From: Thalassospira lucentensis | GTDB taxonomy: Bacteria > Pseudomonadota > Alphaproteobacteria > Rhodospirillales > Thalassospiraceae | NCBI RefSeq assembly: GCF_011806425.1 | Contig: NZ_JAATOV010000001.1 | Location: 682,001 to 746,000, forward strand | Reading direction: 5' to 3' | DNA length: 64,000 nt | Shown here: in pieces, positions 53,553 through 62,029 of the stretch | Layout of the letters: each line of letters begins with the position of its first letter | Numbering within the stretch: position 1 is the stretch's first letter | Program-made: the position numbers and the translations under genes | Notes under the pieces: model-generated | Databases searched by the model: none | Told to the model about the DNA's origin: nothing | What the model saw: the letters and a program-made list of their open reading frames with translations, nothing else

Positions 53553-54485
53553 ATGCAAAAGTTTGATATCGTGACCATCCGGTTGTTTGTCGCCATTGTG
53601 CGCGCCGGAAGCATTAATGAAGCAGCCCGACGCGAACATATCGCGACATCGGCCGTTAGCCGCCGCATCGGCGAGCTTGAAGCCATGTTGGGCGTCAAAC
53701 TATTGCGCCGCCTGCCGCGCGGGGTCGAACCGACCGAAGAAGGCGCTATTTTTGCCCGCTACGGCGAAAAGCTTTTGGGCGACCTGAACCATCTTTCCAA
53801 TGAATTGCGTGATTTCAACGTCGGCGAAAAAGGCAAAATCTATCTTGCCGCCGTGACGTCTGCCATTTTGACCGGCCTGCCGCGTTTTTTGGCCGATTTC
53901 GAACGCGATTTTCCCGATATTACTGTTGATGTACGTGAACTGACATCCCGCGAAAGTGGCGAGGCCATCCGCGAAGGACGCGCTGATTTGGCCATTCTTG
54001 CCGATAACAGCCCGCGCGGTGATTTAAAGCACGATGTGTTTTGTGATGATCCGATCTGGGTTGTGACCCCAAAGGGCCATCCGCTTATTCCCGATCCATC
54101 CAATCCAAAACCGGTTAAATTCGCCGAAGCCGCCAAATACGACATCATTTCGTTATTTGAAGGCGGGGTGATTGACGATCTGATCAGCGAAGCCGCGGCA
54201 AAAATCAAACTTGATATGCATCCACACATCAAAGTCGTTCGTTTCGGCTCGTTGCGTCAAATGATCGCGGCTGGACTGGGCATTGGATTTTTGCGAAAAA
54301 GCTCTGTCGCGGGATATGTCGGGCACATGAATATATCAGGTGCCCCAATTGCCGATGCGTGGGCCAAGCGGCAGTTGCTAATCGTCCATGAAGGCGACGA
54401 AAACCTGACCAGTGCCGCGCGAACCTTCCGCGATTACCTGTTGAAAAAATCCGCTGAGACCGAATTTAAACCGGTGTTGGGATAA
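53553..54485 (+). CDS. LysR-family transcriptional regulator
   Basis: A 310-residue LysR protein. The HTH covers TIRLFVAIVRAGSINEAARR and SAVSRRIGELEAMLGVKLL. The effector domain runs from about residue 92, with DVRELTSRESGEAIREGRAD. It has no divergent target gene beside it; upstream is the small 58-residue gene and downstream, convergent, the CbiX-like gene. The target is therefore unknown. Confidence 0.87.
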   Translation: MQKFDIVTIRLFVAIVRAGSINEAARREHIATSAVSRRIGELEAMLGVKLLRRLPRGVEPTEEGAIFARYGEKLLGDLNHLSNELRDFNVGEKGKIYLAAVTSAILTGLPRFLADFERDFPDITVDVRELTSRESGEAIREGRADLAILADNSPRGDLKHDVFCDDPIWVVTPKGHPLIPDPSNPKPVKFAEAAKYDIISLFEGGVIDDLISEAAAKIKLDMHPHIKVVRFGSLRQMIAAGLGIGFLRKSSVAGYVGHMNISGAPIADAWAKRQLLIVHEGDENLTSAARTFRDYLLKKSAETEFKPVLG

Positions 54486-54512
54486 CAACTTCAACTGCCA
54501 GCAAACTCACGA

Positions 54513-55313
54513 TCAGGCCGATCGCGCCATGCGTTCCGCCCACAGATCATGCCCCGTTGGGCCAAGCGGCACAGCAAACCTGCCAAACCGCGCCACGTGA
54601 CGGTTGGCTTCTTCGACGACCAATGCCGGAAGGTCTTCCCACTGGCCGATGGGTTCCAGAACTTCGATTTCTTCGCCTGGGCGGGCTGAAATCAATTCGG
54701 GCAAATCATCGCGCGCATGCGTTCCACCGCCCGCCAGCATCGGAATAATCAGGGCGTTTTTCCGCGATCCTAAATCGCGCCAGTCGGCAAGTGACGGGTG
54801 GCCTTCTATATTACCCACCACAACTTCGGCCGCACCACACAATCGCGACAAATCATTGCCAAATCGCACGGTTTCCGGCAGTGCCTCGGTCAGGGTTTTC
54901 AGGCCATGGGGCACAAGAAACACAGATGTTTCCGCCGCACTCCATGCCCGCCGGTTCAGGGCATCATGGACATGATTGGCAACCATTTCGGTAAAGCCCG
55001 GCAAGTTGATCGCGGGCGGCAACACCACCGCATCATCAAGGCCCGCCGCCAAAAGCTTCTTTGGCAGCTCTTGAAAGACAAGGTAGCCTTCGCTGAAAAA
55101 CAGCGGGAAAACGATCAAGCGATCACCGTCGCCATCGCGCTTTATCTGGACAAACTGATCGGACAAGGATGGTTGGCTGCGCATATAGCCGAACGCGACG
55201 CGACCATCCCAAAGCGGGGCGACCTTTGTCGCCAGCGCGCCTGCGGGATCACCGCCATTGCCGCTGTTACCGTGGGCAACCATCATCAATGTTGGCATTT
55301 CAAACTGCGTCAT
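54513..55313 (-). CDS. CbiX/sirohydrochlorin chelatase-like protein
   Basis: A 266-residue protein with two chelatase-like halves. The first opens with LMMVAHGNSGNGGDPAGALA and the second with SVFLVPHGLKTLTEALPETV. Each holds a histidine in the position of the metal-binding His of CbiX/SirB. FPLFFSEGYLVFQELPKKLL and IIPMLAGGGTHARDDLPEL are further family-type segments. It may insert Co or Fe into a tetrapyrrole, but without cobalamin or sirohaem genes nearby this remains a family-level call. Confidence 0.7.
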   Translation of the reverse strand: MTQFEMPTLMMVAHGNSGNGGDPAGALATKVAPLWDGRVAFGYMRSQPSLSDQFVQIKRDGDGDRLIVFPLFFSEGYLVFQELPKKLLAAGLDDAVVLPPAINLPGFTEMVANHVHDALNRRAWSAAETSVFLVPHGLKTLTEALPETVRFGNDLSRLCGAAEVVVGNIEGHPSLADWRDLGSRKNALIIPMLAGGGTHARDDLPELISARPGEEIEVLEPIGQWEDLPALVVEEANRHVARFGRFAVPLGPTGHDLWAERMARSA

Positions 55314-55426
55314 GCCGATCCAACCATGCTTAGTGTTTCAAAATTAACCTAAGACGCAGTACGCAGGATGCAACCGATTGGATTTCTGCAAACGTGTTTT
55401 TAAGTGATATCCCGATGACCCAAGAA

Positions 55427-56338
55427 CTATTGCACCAGATCCCAACGCGGCTGCCCGCCAAAACGATCATGCATAAAATCAACCAGCAGCCGTATGCGCG
55501 ATGATAACTGTCTGCTCGGCGGATAAAGCAACGACAAAAACAATTCCGGCGGGGCGTAGTCACACAAGACCGTAACCAATCGACCGGTTTGTAACTCGGC
55601 ACCGGCGATAAAAGTCGGAAGCTCCGCAATGCCCAGCCCGGCCACGGCCGCATCGCGCAGGACTTCGGCATTGTTACAGCAAAACACGCCATTGACCTGT
55701 ACCGCGACCGGCCCGTCTGGCCCGGTCAGTTTCCACGCCGCCCCGGATGGCAAATTTCCGTAATGCAGGCATGGCAATGTTGCGAGATCGCGAATATCAA
55801 CCGGTTCACCGTGTTTGTGAATGAATTCTGGGGATGCGCACAGAACCCGCTTCATCGGGATGATTTCATGATCAATCAGGGCCAGCGTTTCAGTCGGGCG
55901 ACTGATGCGCACGGTGATGTCAAACCCATCCGCGACCGGATCGATAAAATGATCATTAAGTGCCAGCTCCACCCGAATGTCGGGATAAAGACGGGCAAAA
56001 TCGACCAAGGCGGGCCCAAGATGCAGGGTCCCAAACGACATCGGCGCATTGATGCGAATATCGCCGGTCGGTGTTTCACGGCTTTCGCGGATGGAATCTT
56101 CGGCCTCAGTCAAATCGGCCAAGATCGCCTTTGCGCGCTGATAATAGGCCTGCCCAGATGGCGTGACGGAAACCTGACGCGTGGTGCGGTTCAAAAGCTG
56201 CACGCCGAGATCATCTTCAAGCGCGACAACCGCGCGGTTTACCTGGGACCGTGATTGACCAATGGTCCGCGCCGCCGCGGCGAAGCTTCCGTCTTCAACC
56301 ACGCGAATGAATGTCTGCAGGCTGGCCAGCTTATCCAT
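55427..56338 (-). CDS. LysR-family regulator, divergent from the pirin gene
   Basis: A 303-residue LysR protein of the AaeR/YhaJ-like branch. The HTH has DKLASLQTFIRVVEDGSFAA and RSQVNRAVVALEDDLGVQLL. The frame opens with a GTG at 56353, but AGGA 5 nt before the ATG at 56338 fixes the start. It faces the pirin gene, a common LysR-pirin arrangement, and probably controls it. Confidence 0.88.
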   Translation of the reverse strand: MDKLASLQTFIRVVEDGSFAAAARTIGQSRSQVNRAVVALEDDLGVQLLNRTTRQVSVTPSGQAYYQRAKAILADLTEAEDSIRESRETPTGDIRINAPMSFGTLHLGPALVDFARLYPDIRVELALNDHFIDPVADGFDITVRISRPTETLALIDHEIIPMKRVLCASPEFIHKHGEPVDIRDLATLPCLHYGNLPSGAAWKLTGPDGPVAVQVNGVFCCNNAEVLRDAAVAGLGIAELPTFIAGAELQTGRLVTVLCDYAPPELFLSLLYPPSRQLSSRIRLLVDFMHDRFGGQPRWDLVQ

Positions 56339-56477
56339 AATATTCCTGTTCACGTACCATCACGATGCCGCCTATTGTCGCGTTTTATGCAACACTATGG
56401 GCATTATTACATAAATTGTCTCAATTTCTGAAAAGCGTATTCTGGCTTCAACATGAAAGCAGCCGACGGAGGCAGAT

Positions 56478-57179
56478 ATGCTGATGAAATTAGATGGCGA
56501 AACACGTGGTCGCGCGCAGTTTGGCTGGTTGGATTCCAACCACACCTTTTCGTTTGGGCACTATTACGACCCCAATCGTATGGGTTGGGGGCCGCTTCGG
56601 GTGATCAACGAAGACCGGGTTATTGCGGGTGCCGGGTTTGACACCCACGGCCATAAGGACATGGAGATCATTTCCTATGTGCTTGATGGTGCGCTGGAAC
56701 ACAAAGACAGCATCGGAACCGGTTCTGTAATCCAGCCGGGCCGTTTGCAACGCATGACTGCGGGAACCGGCATTCGTCATTCGGAATACAACCATTCGAA
56801 AACCGATCCGGTCCATTTCCTTCAAATCTGGATCATTCCAGAGGCCGCAGGGCTTGAGCCCGGCTACGAGGAAAAGGAAATCGCGCGTAGCGATACGGGA
56901 TCAGGCTTGTCGTTGATTGGGTCGCGCAGCGGCCGCGATGGATCGATCACCATCCATCAGGATGTCGATCTGTATGTCGCACACCTAAATGACGGTGAAA
57001 ATGCCAGCCACAAACTCGCCAAAGGCCGCATTGCCTGGGTACAGGTCGCACGTGGCAACCTGACTTTGAATGGCGAGGCCCTCAAGGCCGGTGATGGTGT
57101 TGCGATCAAGGACGAAGACGAACTTGTCTTTACCGATGCCAACAACGCCGAGGCCCTTGTTTTCGACATGGCCACATAA
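56478..57179 (+). CDS. Pirin-family bicupin protein (YhaK type)
   Basis: A 233-residue cupin protein. The metal-site histidines are in FDTHGHKDMEIISYVLDGAL and the following HSEYNHSKTDPVHFLQIW. The C-terminal cupin lacks such a set. YhaK-like pirins are redox-sensitive or quercetinase-like proteins of unclear role. GGAGGC precedes the ATG at 56478. A terminator follows at 57208. Confidence 0.88.
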   Translation: MLMKLDGETRGRAQFGWLDSNHTFSFGHYYDPNRMGWGPLRVINEDRVIAGAGFDTHGHKDMEIISYVLDGALEHKDSIGTGSVIQPGRLQRMTAGTGIRHSEYNHSKTDPVHFLQIWIIPEAAGLEPGYEEKEIARSDTGSGLSLIGSRSGRDGSITIHQDVDLYVAHLNDGENASHKLAKGRIAWVQVARGNLTLNGEALKAGDGVAIKDEDELVFTDANNAEALVFDMAT

Positions 57180-57207
57180 ACGTCTTCTTGATACGAAAAA
57201 TCTTGCG

Positions 57208-57239
57208 AAACGGGCATCCCAGGGGGTTGCCCGTTTTTC
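57208..57239 (+). terminator. Rho-independent terminator after the pirin gene
   Basis: The stem AAACGGGCA (57208-57216) / TGCCCGTTT (57228-57236) runs into TTTTT. Confidence 0.8.
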
Positions 57240-57386
57240 TTTGCGTCCTCAAATAACAATAGCGAAACAGCATCCGTATGCTGAAAATGACCGGCGAGAA
57301 TAACCGCAGAATATGTTGTGTATGCGCGCCCCGAAAAGATGGCAAACTTCCCAAGCCATATTCAAAAAGGGCCATTGGAGACGCCC

Positions 57387-58616
57387 ATGACTGATACCGC
57401 ATCAATTGTCTTTGTTGATGACGACCAAAACGTCTTAAATGGGCTGCGGCGGCGTATTTTTGCGAAACGACCCAATTGGTCGATCCGATTCTTTGCCAGC
57501 GCGCAAGATGCCCTTGCCGATCTGGAAGAAAATCCAGCCGACGTTGTCATTTCCGATATGCGCATGCCGGTGATGGATGGTGCGGAATTCCTGCGCATCA
57601 TTTCAAAACGGTATCCGCATACATCGCGCATTCTTCTATCGGGTTATGCGGATGAAGCTGCCATCGAAAACGGAACGGCGGCCACCCACCATTTTCTGGC
57701 CAAACCCTGCACCGATACGGACATCATTAATGCTGTTGAACGTGGGCTGATTTTACATGCCTATTTGCTTGATCAGCAGCTTCAGGAACTGCTTAGCCGC
57801 ATGACGGATGATCAGGTTTGGCCGCCTGTTTTTCATCGCTTGCACCTGATTTTGCAATTCCGTGGCCCACATAGCCGTGCCGAGCTGACCGATTTTGCCC
57901 ATGACCATCCGGCTTTAACCGCACTTGCCCGCGAACTGGCCTATCGCGAAGGTCTGATTGACCGCGATGCGCATCCGCCATTCTTTGATCTGGTCAAGGC
58001 CCTTGGATTTGAAAGCATCAAGGCACTTTGCATATTGTGGCTTGAGGTCGGCGAGCCCACCGCATTTGAACTGGGGCAACTTGATGTCAAATTGCATCGG
58101 CCCCTTGTTCTGGGGCAAATGGCGGCCAACATCGCAAATGATCAAAATTACCCACCAGAATTTGTCGATCATGTCCGCGCGGCGGCGCTGCTGTGCCATA
58201 TCGGACAAAACATCCTATTGCGGGTACATCCCGACGGGTTTGCCGCAAGTCGCGAAACGGCAGACCGCGATATGTGCGACATTGTTTCGGCCGAGATTAC
58301 TGAAATCGGGGTGGCGCATCCGGGCATTTCGGCCTGTCTGTGTGCGCTTTGGGGCTTTTCGCATGAAATTGTCGAAAACGTCGCGTTTCACCATCGCCCG
58401 GAATCGGCACCAACCCGCAATTCTGAAAGCCTTTTGATTGTCTATGCCGCACAGCATTTTGCCCGCAAAATCGGGCGTGATGGCGCCAAATGGGCGGTAA
58501 AGTACGATCTGGCAACTGGGTTTATCGAAAAATGCAACGCAGAAGCCAAATGGGAAGATTGGGAAAAAATGTGTGCGGCACGCCACATGCCCCAAGAAAC
58601 ACTTACGGCAAATTGA
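57387..58616 (+). CDS. Response regulator with C-terminal HDOD-like domain
   Basis: A 409-residue REC-HDOD protein. The receiver domain (1-120) has the acidic DDD cluster at 11-13, phospho-acceptor Asp57 in VVISDMRMPVMDG and Lys in FLAKPC. The rest (about 150-370) resembles an HDOD output: LVKALGFESIKALCILWLEV and AALLCHIGQNILLRVHPDGF. The HD pair of true phosphohydrolases is absent (CHIG replaces HDIG), as is usual for HDOD. GGAGA precedes ATG 57387. The frame extends 23 codons further upstream. It converges with the histidine kinase gene. Confidence 0.85.
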   Translation: MTDTASIVFVDDDQNVLNGLRRRIFAKRPNWSIRFFASAQDALADLEENPADVVISDMRMPVMDGAEFLRIISKRYPHTSRILLSGYADEAAIENGTAATHHFLAKPCTDTDIINAVERGLILHAYLLDQQLQELLSRMTDDQVWPPVFHRLHLILQFRGPHSRAELTDFAHDHPALTALARELAYREGLIDRDAHPPFFDLVKALGFESIKALCILWLEVGEPTAFELGQLDVKLHRPLVLGQMAANIANDQNYPPEFVDHVRAAALLCHIGQNILLRVHPDGFAASRETADRDMCDIVSAEITEIGVAHPGISACLCALWGFSHEIVENVAFHHRPESAPTRNSESLLIVYAAQHFARKIGRDGAKWAVKYDLATGFIEKCNAEAKWEDWEKMCAARHMPQETLTAN

Positions 58617-58642
58617 TCACAGCATAAACGCCGTCAGATCGC

Positions 58643-60136
58643 TTAATCATTCATATTCAGTACCGGGCGAATGATCGCATTCGACTGGTCTGGTTTGGGT
58701 AAGCTGATCACGAACTCCGCCCCACCGGTATAGTCGCGCGACAGGGTCAAATCGCCGTTAAAATCGTCCTGAATAAGCTTGCGACAAATCGGAAGCCCCT
58801 GCCCCGTACCAACACCGCGTTCTTTGGTGGTGAAGAAATAATCAAAGATGCGATCGCGCAGATCAAACGGAACCCCGCCACCATTATCGCGCACATAAAT
58901 ATGGGCATGGGTATCATCGGATTTGAGCACAATATCAATCTTTCCACGCCGTTTGTCCGACATGCTGATTGCTTGGGACGCATTCACAATCAGATTAATC
59001 AATGCCTGCGACAGATGGTTACGACGCCCGTTGATTTCAGTCACATCGGTTTGGACATCGACCTCAAGATCGGCAATGTGTTTGACCTCGTTGCGGGTCA
59101 AGGTAACGGCTGTATCAATTTCCTCGATGATGGAAATACGTTCGATCACATCGTTATCTGGATGGGCAAATTTACGAATGCCGCGCACGATTTCGGCAAT
59201 ACGCTGAAGCCCCTGAATGCTTTCGTCAATCGCCATCGGGACTTCTGCACTGAGAAAATCGATTTTGCTCTGATCAAGGTTAAGCCACGTGATCTTTTGC
59301 TGGTCATCGCGTTCGATTGCGCCAACCAAGCTGGCAAAGCTGTCGGACAGGAATTCAAGATTGTTTTGGATATATTGCGCCGGCGTGTTGATTTCGTGTG
59401 CAACCCCGCCCGCAAGCGTGCCAAGCGCATGCATTTTGGCGTAATCGGCTGCTTCTTCGATGACTTCCTGTTCTTGGCGGGCTTTTTGGGCGGCGATATC
59501 CGCGGCAAAGGCGCGCTGGCGCTGCCGGATCATAAATAGCCCCAAAACCCCCATCACAAACACGCCAACGAACACCAAAAAGGACAGGGTCTGGATATCG
59601 TTCCGAACCCCGGAAATATTGGCGGTATTATAGGACGAGGTGAAATTGGTGGTTCGAACAACCGCCTGCTGGAGCGGCTCATCCAAAAAATCAAGCAACC
59701 CCAAAAGCGTAATCAGCTGCGCCTTGGGATCGGACATACCCGCAATTGTCTCGTCAATACGGGCAATCTGCTTTTCAAGCGTCGAAATCAAATCGCGAAC
59801 TTCGGGGATCGATGACAGCGCAGAAAAGCCCTCGCCATCGCGCAAAACATAAACGCGGCTGACCAAAAGCTCGTAACCCAGCATCACGTTTTCGGCTTCT
59901 TGCTCGGTTACTTCGCCACCGACCAAGGCGGCCTCGATATCACGCTGCAAGACAAGGTATTGCCGCTGGACCTGATAAATCGCCCAGACAAAATTCTCTC
60001 TGTAGGTGAAGCGGTCATCTTCAAGTTTTTGAACGATTGACGTCGACAGCACCGCATACAGGATCAGAAACAAAGCCAGGACGACGAAAATCGCGCGCCC
60101 CGGAATGTTTGCAAAAATCGCTTTAGTTCTGCCCAT
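58643..60136 (-). CDS. Membrane sensor histidine kinase
   Basis: A 497-residue kinase. Two membrane helices (about 16-34 and 186-205) enclose a roughly 150-residue periplasmic helical sensor. A coiled coil with no HAMP signature leads to the H-box GTLAGGVAHEINTPAQYIQN (His about 247). ATP-binding boxes are QALINLIVNASQAIS (N), DNGGGVPFDL (G1) and GVGTGQGLPICRKL (G2). It should phosphorylate one or more of the three nearby receiver proteins. The ATG at 60136 overlaps the SUOX-like gene by 14 nt, indicating coupled synthesis and a likely sensory partnership. Confidence 0.9.
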   Translation of the reverse strand: MGRTKAIFANIPGRAIFVVLALFLILYAVLSTSIVQKLEDDRFTYRENFVWAIYQVQRQYLVLQRDIEAALVGGEVTEQEAENVMLGYELLVSRVYVLRDGEGFSALSSIPEVRDLISTLEKQIARIDETIAGMSDPKAQLITLLGLLDFLDEPLQQAVVRTTNFTSSYNTANISGVRNDIQTLSFLVFVGVFVMGVLGLFMIRQRQRAFAADIAAQKARQEQEVIEEAADYAKMHALGTLAGGVAHEINTPAQYIQNNLEFLSDSFASLVGAIERDDQQKITWLNLDQSKIDFLSAEVPMAIDESIQGLQRIAEIVRGIRKFAHPDNDVIERISIIEEIDTAVTLTRNEVKHIADLEVDVQTDVTEINGRRNHLSQALINLIVNASQAISMSDKRRGKIDIVLKSDDTHAHIYVRDNGGGVPFDLRDRIFDYFFTTKERGVGTGQGLPICRKLIQDDFNGDLTLSRDYTGGAEFVISLPKPDQSNAIIRPVLNMND

Positions 60137-60599
60137 CAATCGCTTTTACCTGCCAAACAGAATAGGCCCAAAAGGTGTCCGTCTGAAAACGGACGTCGCG
60201 ATCAAACGGGAAGACAAGCCAAAACGGACCCTTTTCGCGGATCGACATTTCAGCATCATTTAGGTGGTAGGCAAGGATAGCACCGTCATTGCGCAAGACG
60301 CTGGCGGGCACCATGACGCTGTAATCATTCAGTGCCGAAATCCGGATCGTGTCGGCGGTAATATCGTAGCTATCAAGCAGCAGTTTGAAATCCACACCGC
60401 GAAACTTCTGAACCCCTGAGGTCCAAGGTGTCGAGGTATAAAACTCGGTCGCGGGCATTTTCATAAGCTTTTCCATGGAAACCGTCACCGGTTCACCATC
60501 GGTTTTGCCAAGCGTAAGTTTAGCACCGGCAAAGGCTGGTGCTGCAAACAGTCCAATGACCCCACAGACCATCACAAAAAGTTTCAAGCAGAATTTCAT
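60123..60599 (-). CDS. Exported SUOX-fold (molybdopterin-binding-like) small protein
   Basis: A 158-residue protein with a signal peptide ending near AAPAFAGAKL, so periplasmic. The mature part resembles the oxidoreductase molybdopterin-binding fold: KFRGVDFKLLLDSYDI, LNDYSVMVPASVL and a terminal FWAYSVWQVKAIDG. There is no cysteine in the mature chain, so it cannot ligate Mo in the usual way, and a ligand-sensing role is more likely. GGGGGA precedes ATG 60599. The 3' end overlaps the kinase gene by 14 nt. Confidence 0.72.
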   Translation of the reverse strand: MKFCLKLFVMVCGVIGLFAAPAFAGAKLTLGKTDGEPVTVSMEKLMKMPATEFYTSTPWTSGVQKFRGVDFKLLLDSYDITADTIRISALNDYSVMVPASVLRNDGAILAYHLNDAEMSIREKGPFWLVFPFDRDVRFQTDTFWAYSVWQVKAIDGQN

Positions 60600-60690
60600 C
60601 TTCGTCCCCCAACTTCGAACCATATCTTAAGTGTGGTAGCACCAGATCATGAGAACAATAGTCTTAATGTAATTTTGGCGATGTCTATCA

Positions 60691-61875
60691 TCAACCAGAG
60701 GCGGTTACATTTGTCCTAACCTTGTCTTCCCATTCTTCCAGTGTCACGGGGCCACCAAGATAAAAACCCTGCAATTCGGTTATTCCATATACCTGCAATT
60801 TTTCGATCAGTTTGCGGTTTTCAATCCCCTTTGCCGAAATCGATACACCAAGTTTTGAACATACCCGCGCAATCCATTCAACGAAGGCATCATCGAGAAA
60901 ATCTGTCATGGTTCCGCTGACCAATTCACGGTCAAGCTTGATGCCCGCGAAAACTTCATGACGCAGCAATTCCAGCGAATTGTTCCCGGAACCAAAATCA
61001 TCGACGAAAAGCGCAATGCCGCGTTCGCGCAGACGTAAGGCATTTGCAAACAATTGATGATCATTCATCAGGATTTGGCGTTCAGGGACTTCAAAAGTCA
61101 CCACGACACCGCGCATCCGCATTTTTTCATAGAACCTGATAATCAGATCAAGAAACTCTGCATTCTTAAGCGAGTATGTCGACAGGTTGACCGCAACACT
61201 GGCATTATTTTCCATCAGGTCACGGTATCGTGGCGCCTGATCAACCATCAGCGCCATCAATTGGCTGGTCAGCCGGTTAATCACCGGATGGTCACGGCAG
61301 GCGTCGAAAATCTCGTCGATGCCATATTCCTTTTCAAGCGACGGGATACGGCACAGTACTTCGCTGCCGCACAGGCCCAAATCACTTGCACGGAACCGTG
61401 GCTGTAAAACCGTTCGAAAGTCCGCACGATCAATCGCCGCATTGACCATCATCGGTGTCGGTCCATCCACCGGGATCTTAAGCGGTTCTTTCAATTGAAT
61501 AACGCGATCAATTGCGTCTTTAAGGACGGCCACCGAAACCGGCTTTGCCAAAACCCGGGTCACCATGGCGTGGTTAATCGCCTCGCGGAGCGAAATGCTT
61601 GAAACATTGCCCGAAAGCAAAATGCGCGGGATGGTTGGCGCAGACCGGGCTGCTTTTTTCAAAAAGCCAATACCGTCCAAAGTCGGCATCACCAGATCGG
61701 CAATAATCAGATCAATCTGGGCACGATTCTGCGTTAGCCAGGCAAAGGCTTCTTCCGAGTCTGTATGGGTGACGAGGTCAAAGCTGCCTGAAAGCGCCCG
61801 TCGCACGGACGCCAGCAGCTTATCGTCGTCATCAACCATCAAAATGACAGGGCGCTTACCGCCAACGGTTTCCAT
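60691..61875 (-). CDS. Response regulator with degenerate EAL (c-di-GMP phosphodiesterase-like) domain
   Basis: A 394-residue REC-EAL protein. The receiver has DDDD at 15-18, phospho-acceptor Asp60 in LIIADLVMPTLDG and Lys in VLAKPVS. The EAL domain (about 145-385) shows changed motifs: GSEVLCR for the xEALxR site, AVNLSTYSL, FEVPERQ, FVDDFGSGNNSL, IKLDREL, then AKGIE where active enzymes have AEGVE, and ELQGFYLG. With Lys for that Glu, activity may be weak or lost. It is the first of three leftward genes (with SUOX-like and kinase). Confidence 0.87.
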   Translation of the reverse strand: METVGGKRPVILMVDDDDKLLASVRRALSGSFDLVTHTDSEEAFAWLTQNRAQIDLIIADLVMPTLDGIGFLKKAARSAPTIPRILLSGNVSSISLREAINHAMVTRVLAKPVSVAVLKDAIDRVIQLKEPLKIPVDGPTPMMVNAAIDRADFRTVLQPRFRASDLGLCGSEVLCRIPSLEKEYGIDEIFDACRDHPVINRLTSQLMALMVDQAPRYRDLMENNASVAVNLSTYSLKNAEFLDLIIRFYEKMRMRGVVVTFEVPERQILMNDHQLFANALRLRERGIALFVDDFGSGNNSLELLRHEVFAGIKLDRELVSGTMTDFLDDAFVEWIARVCSKLGVSISAKGIENRKLIEKLQVYGITELQGFYLGGPVTLEEWEDKVRTNVTASG

Positions 61876-62029
61876 AAATGGAAATCTCCAAACTTATCAA
61901 AAAACGCATAAATACAGATAAGGTCAGGCACCTCATCAAGCGATTGATCAAATGCCGGGACTTTGATGCTTTGGAAATTAATGTCAGAGTAGAAATTCGA
62001 ATATCCCCATTTGTGGAGGGCACTTTCAG

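Noticed and set aside
57387-58616. HD-GYP phosphodiesterase call for the REC protein
   Set aside because: The HD pair and GYP motif are missing (CHIGQ in place of HDIGK), so HDOD fits better.
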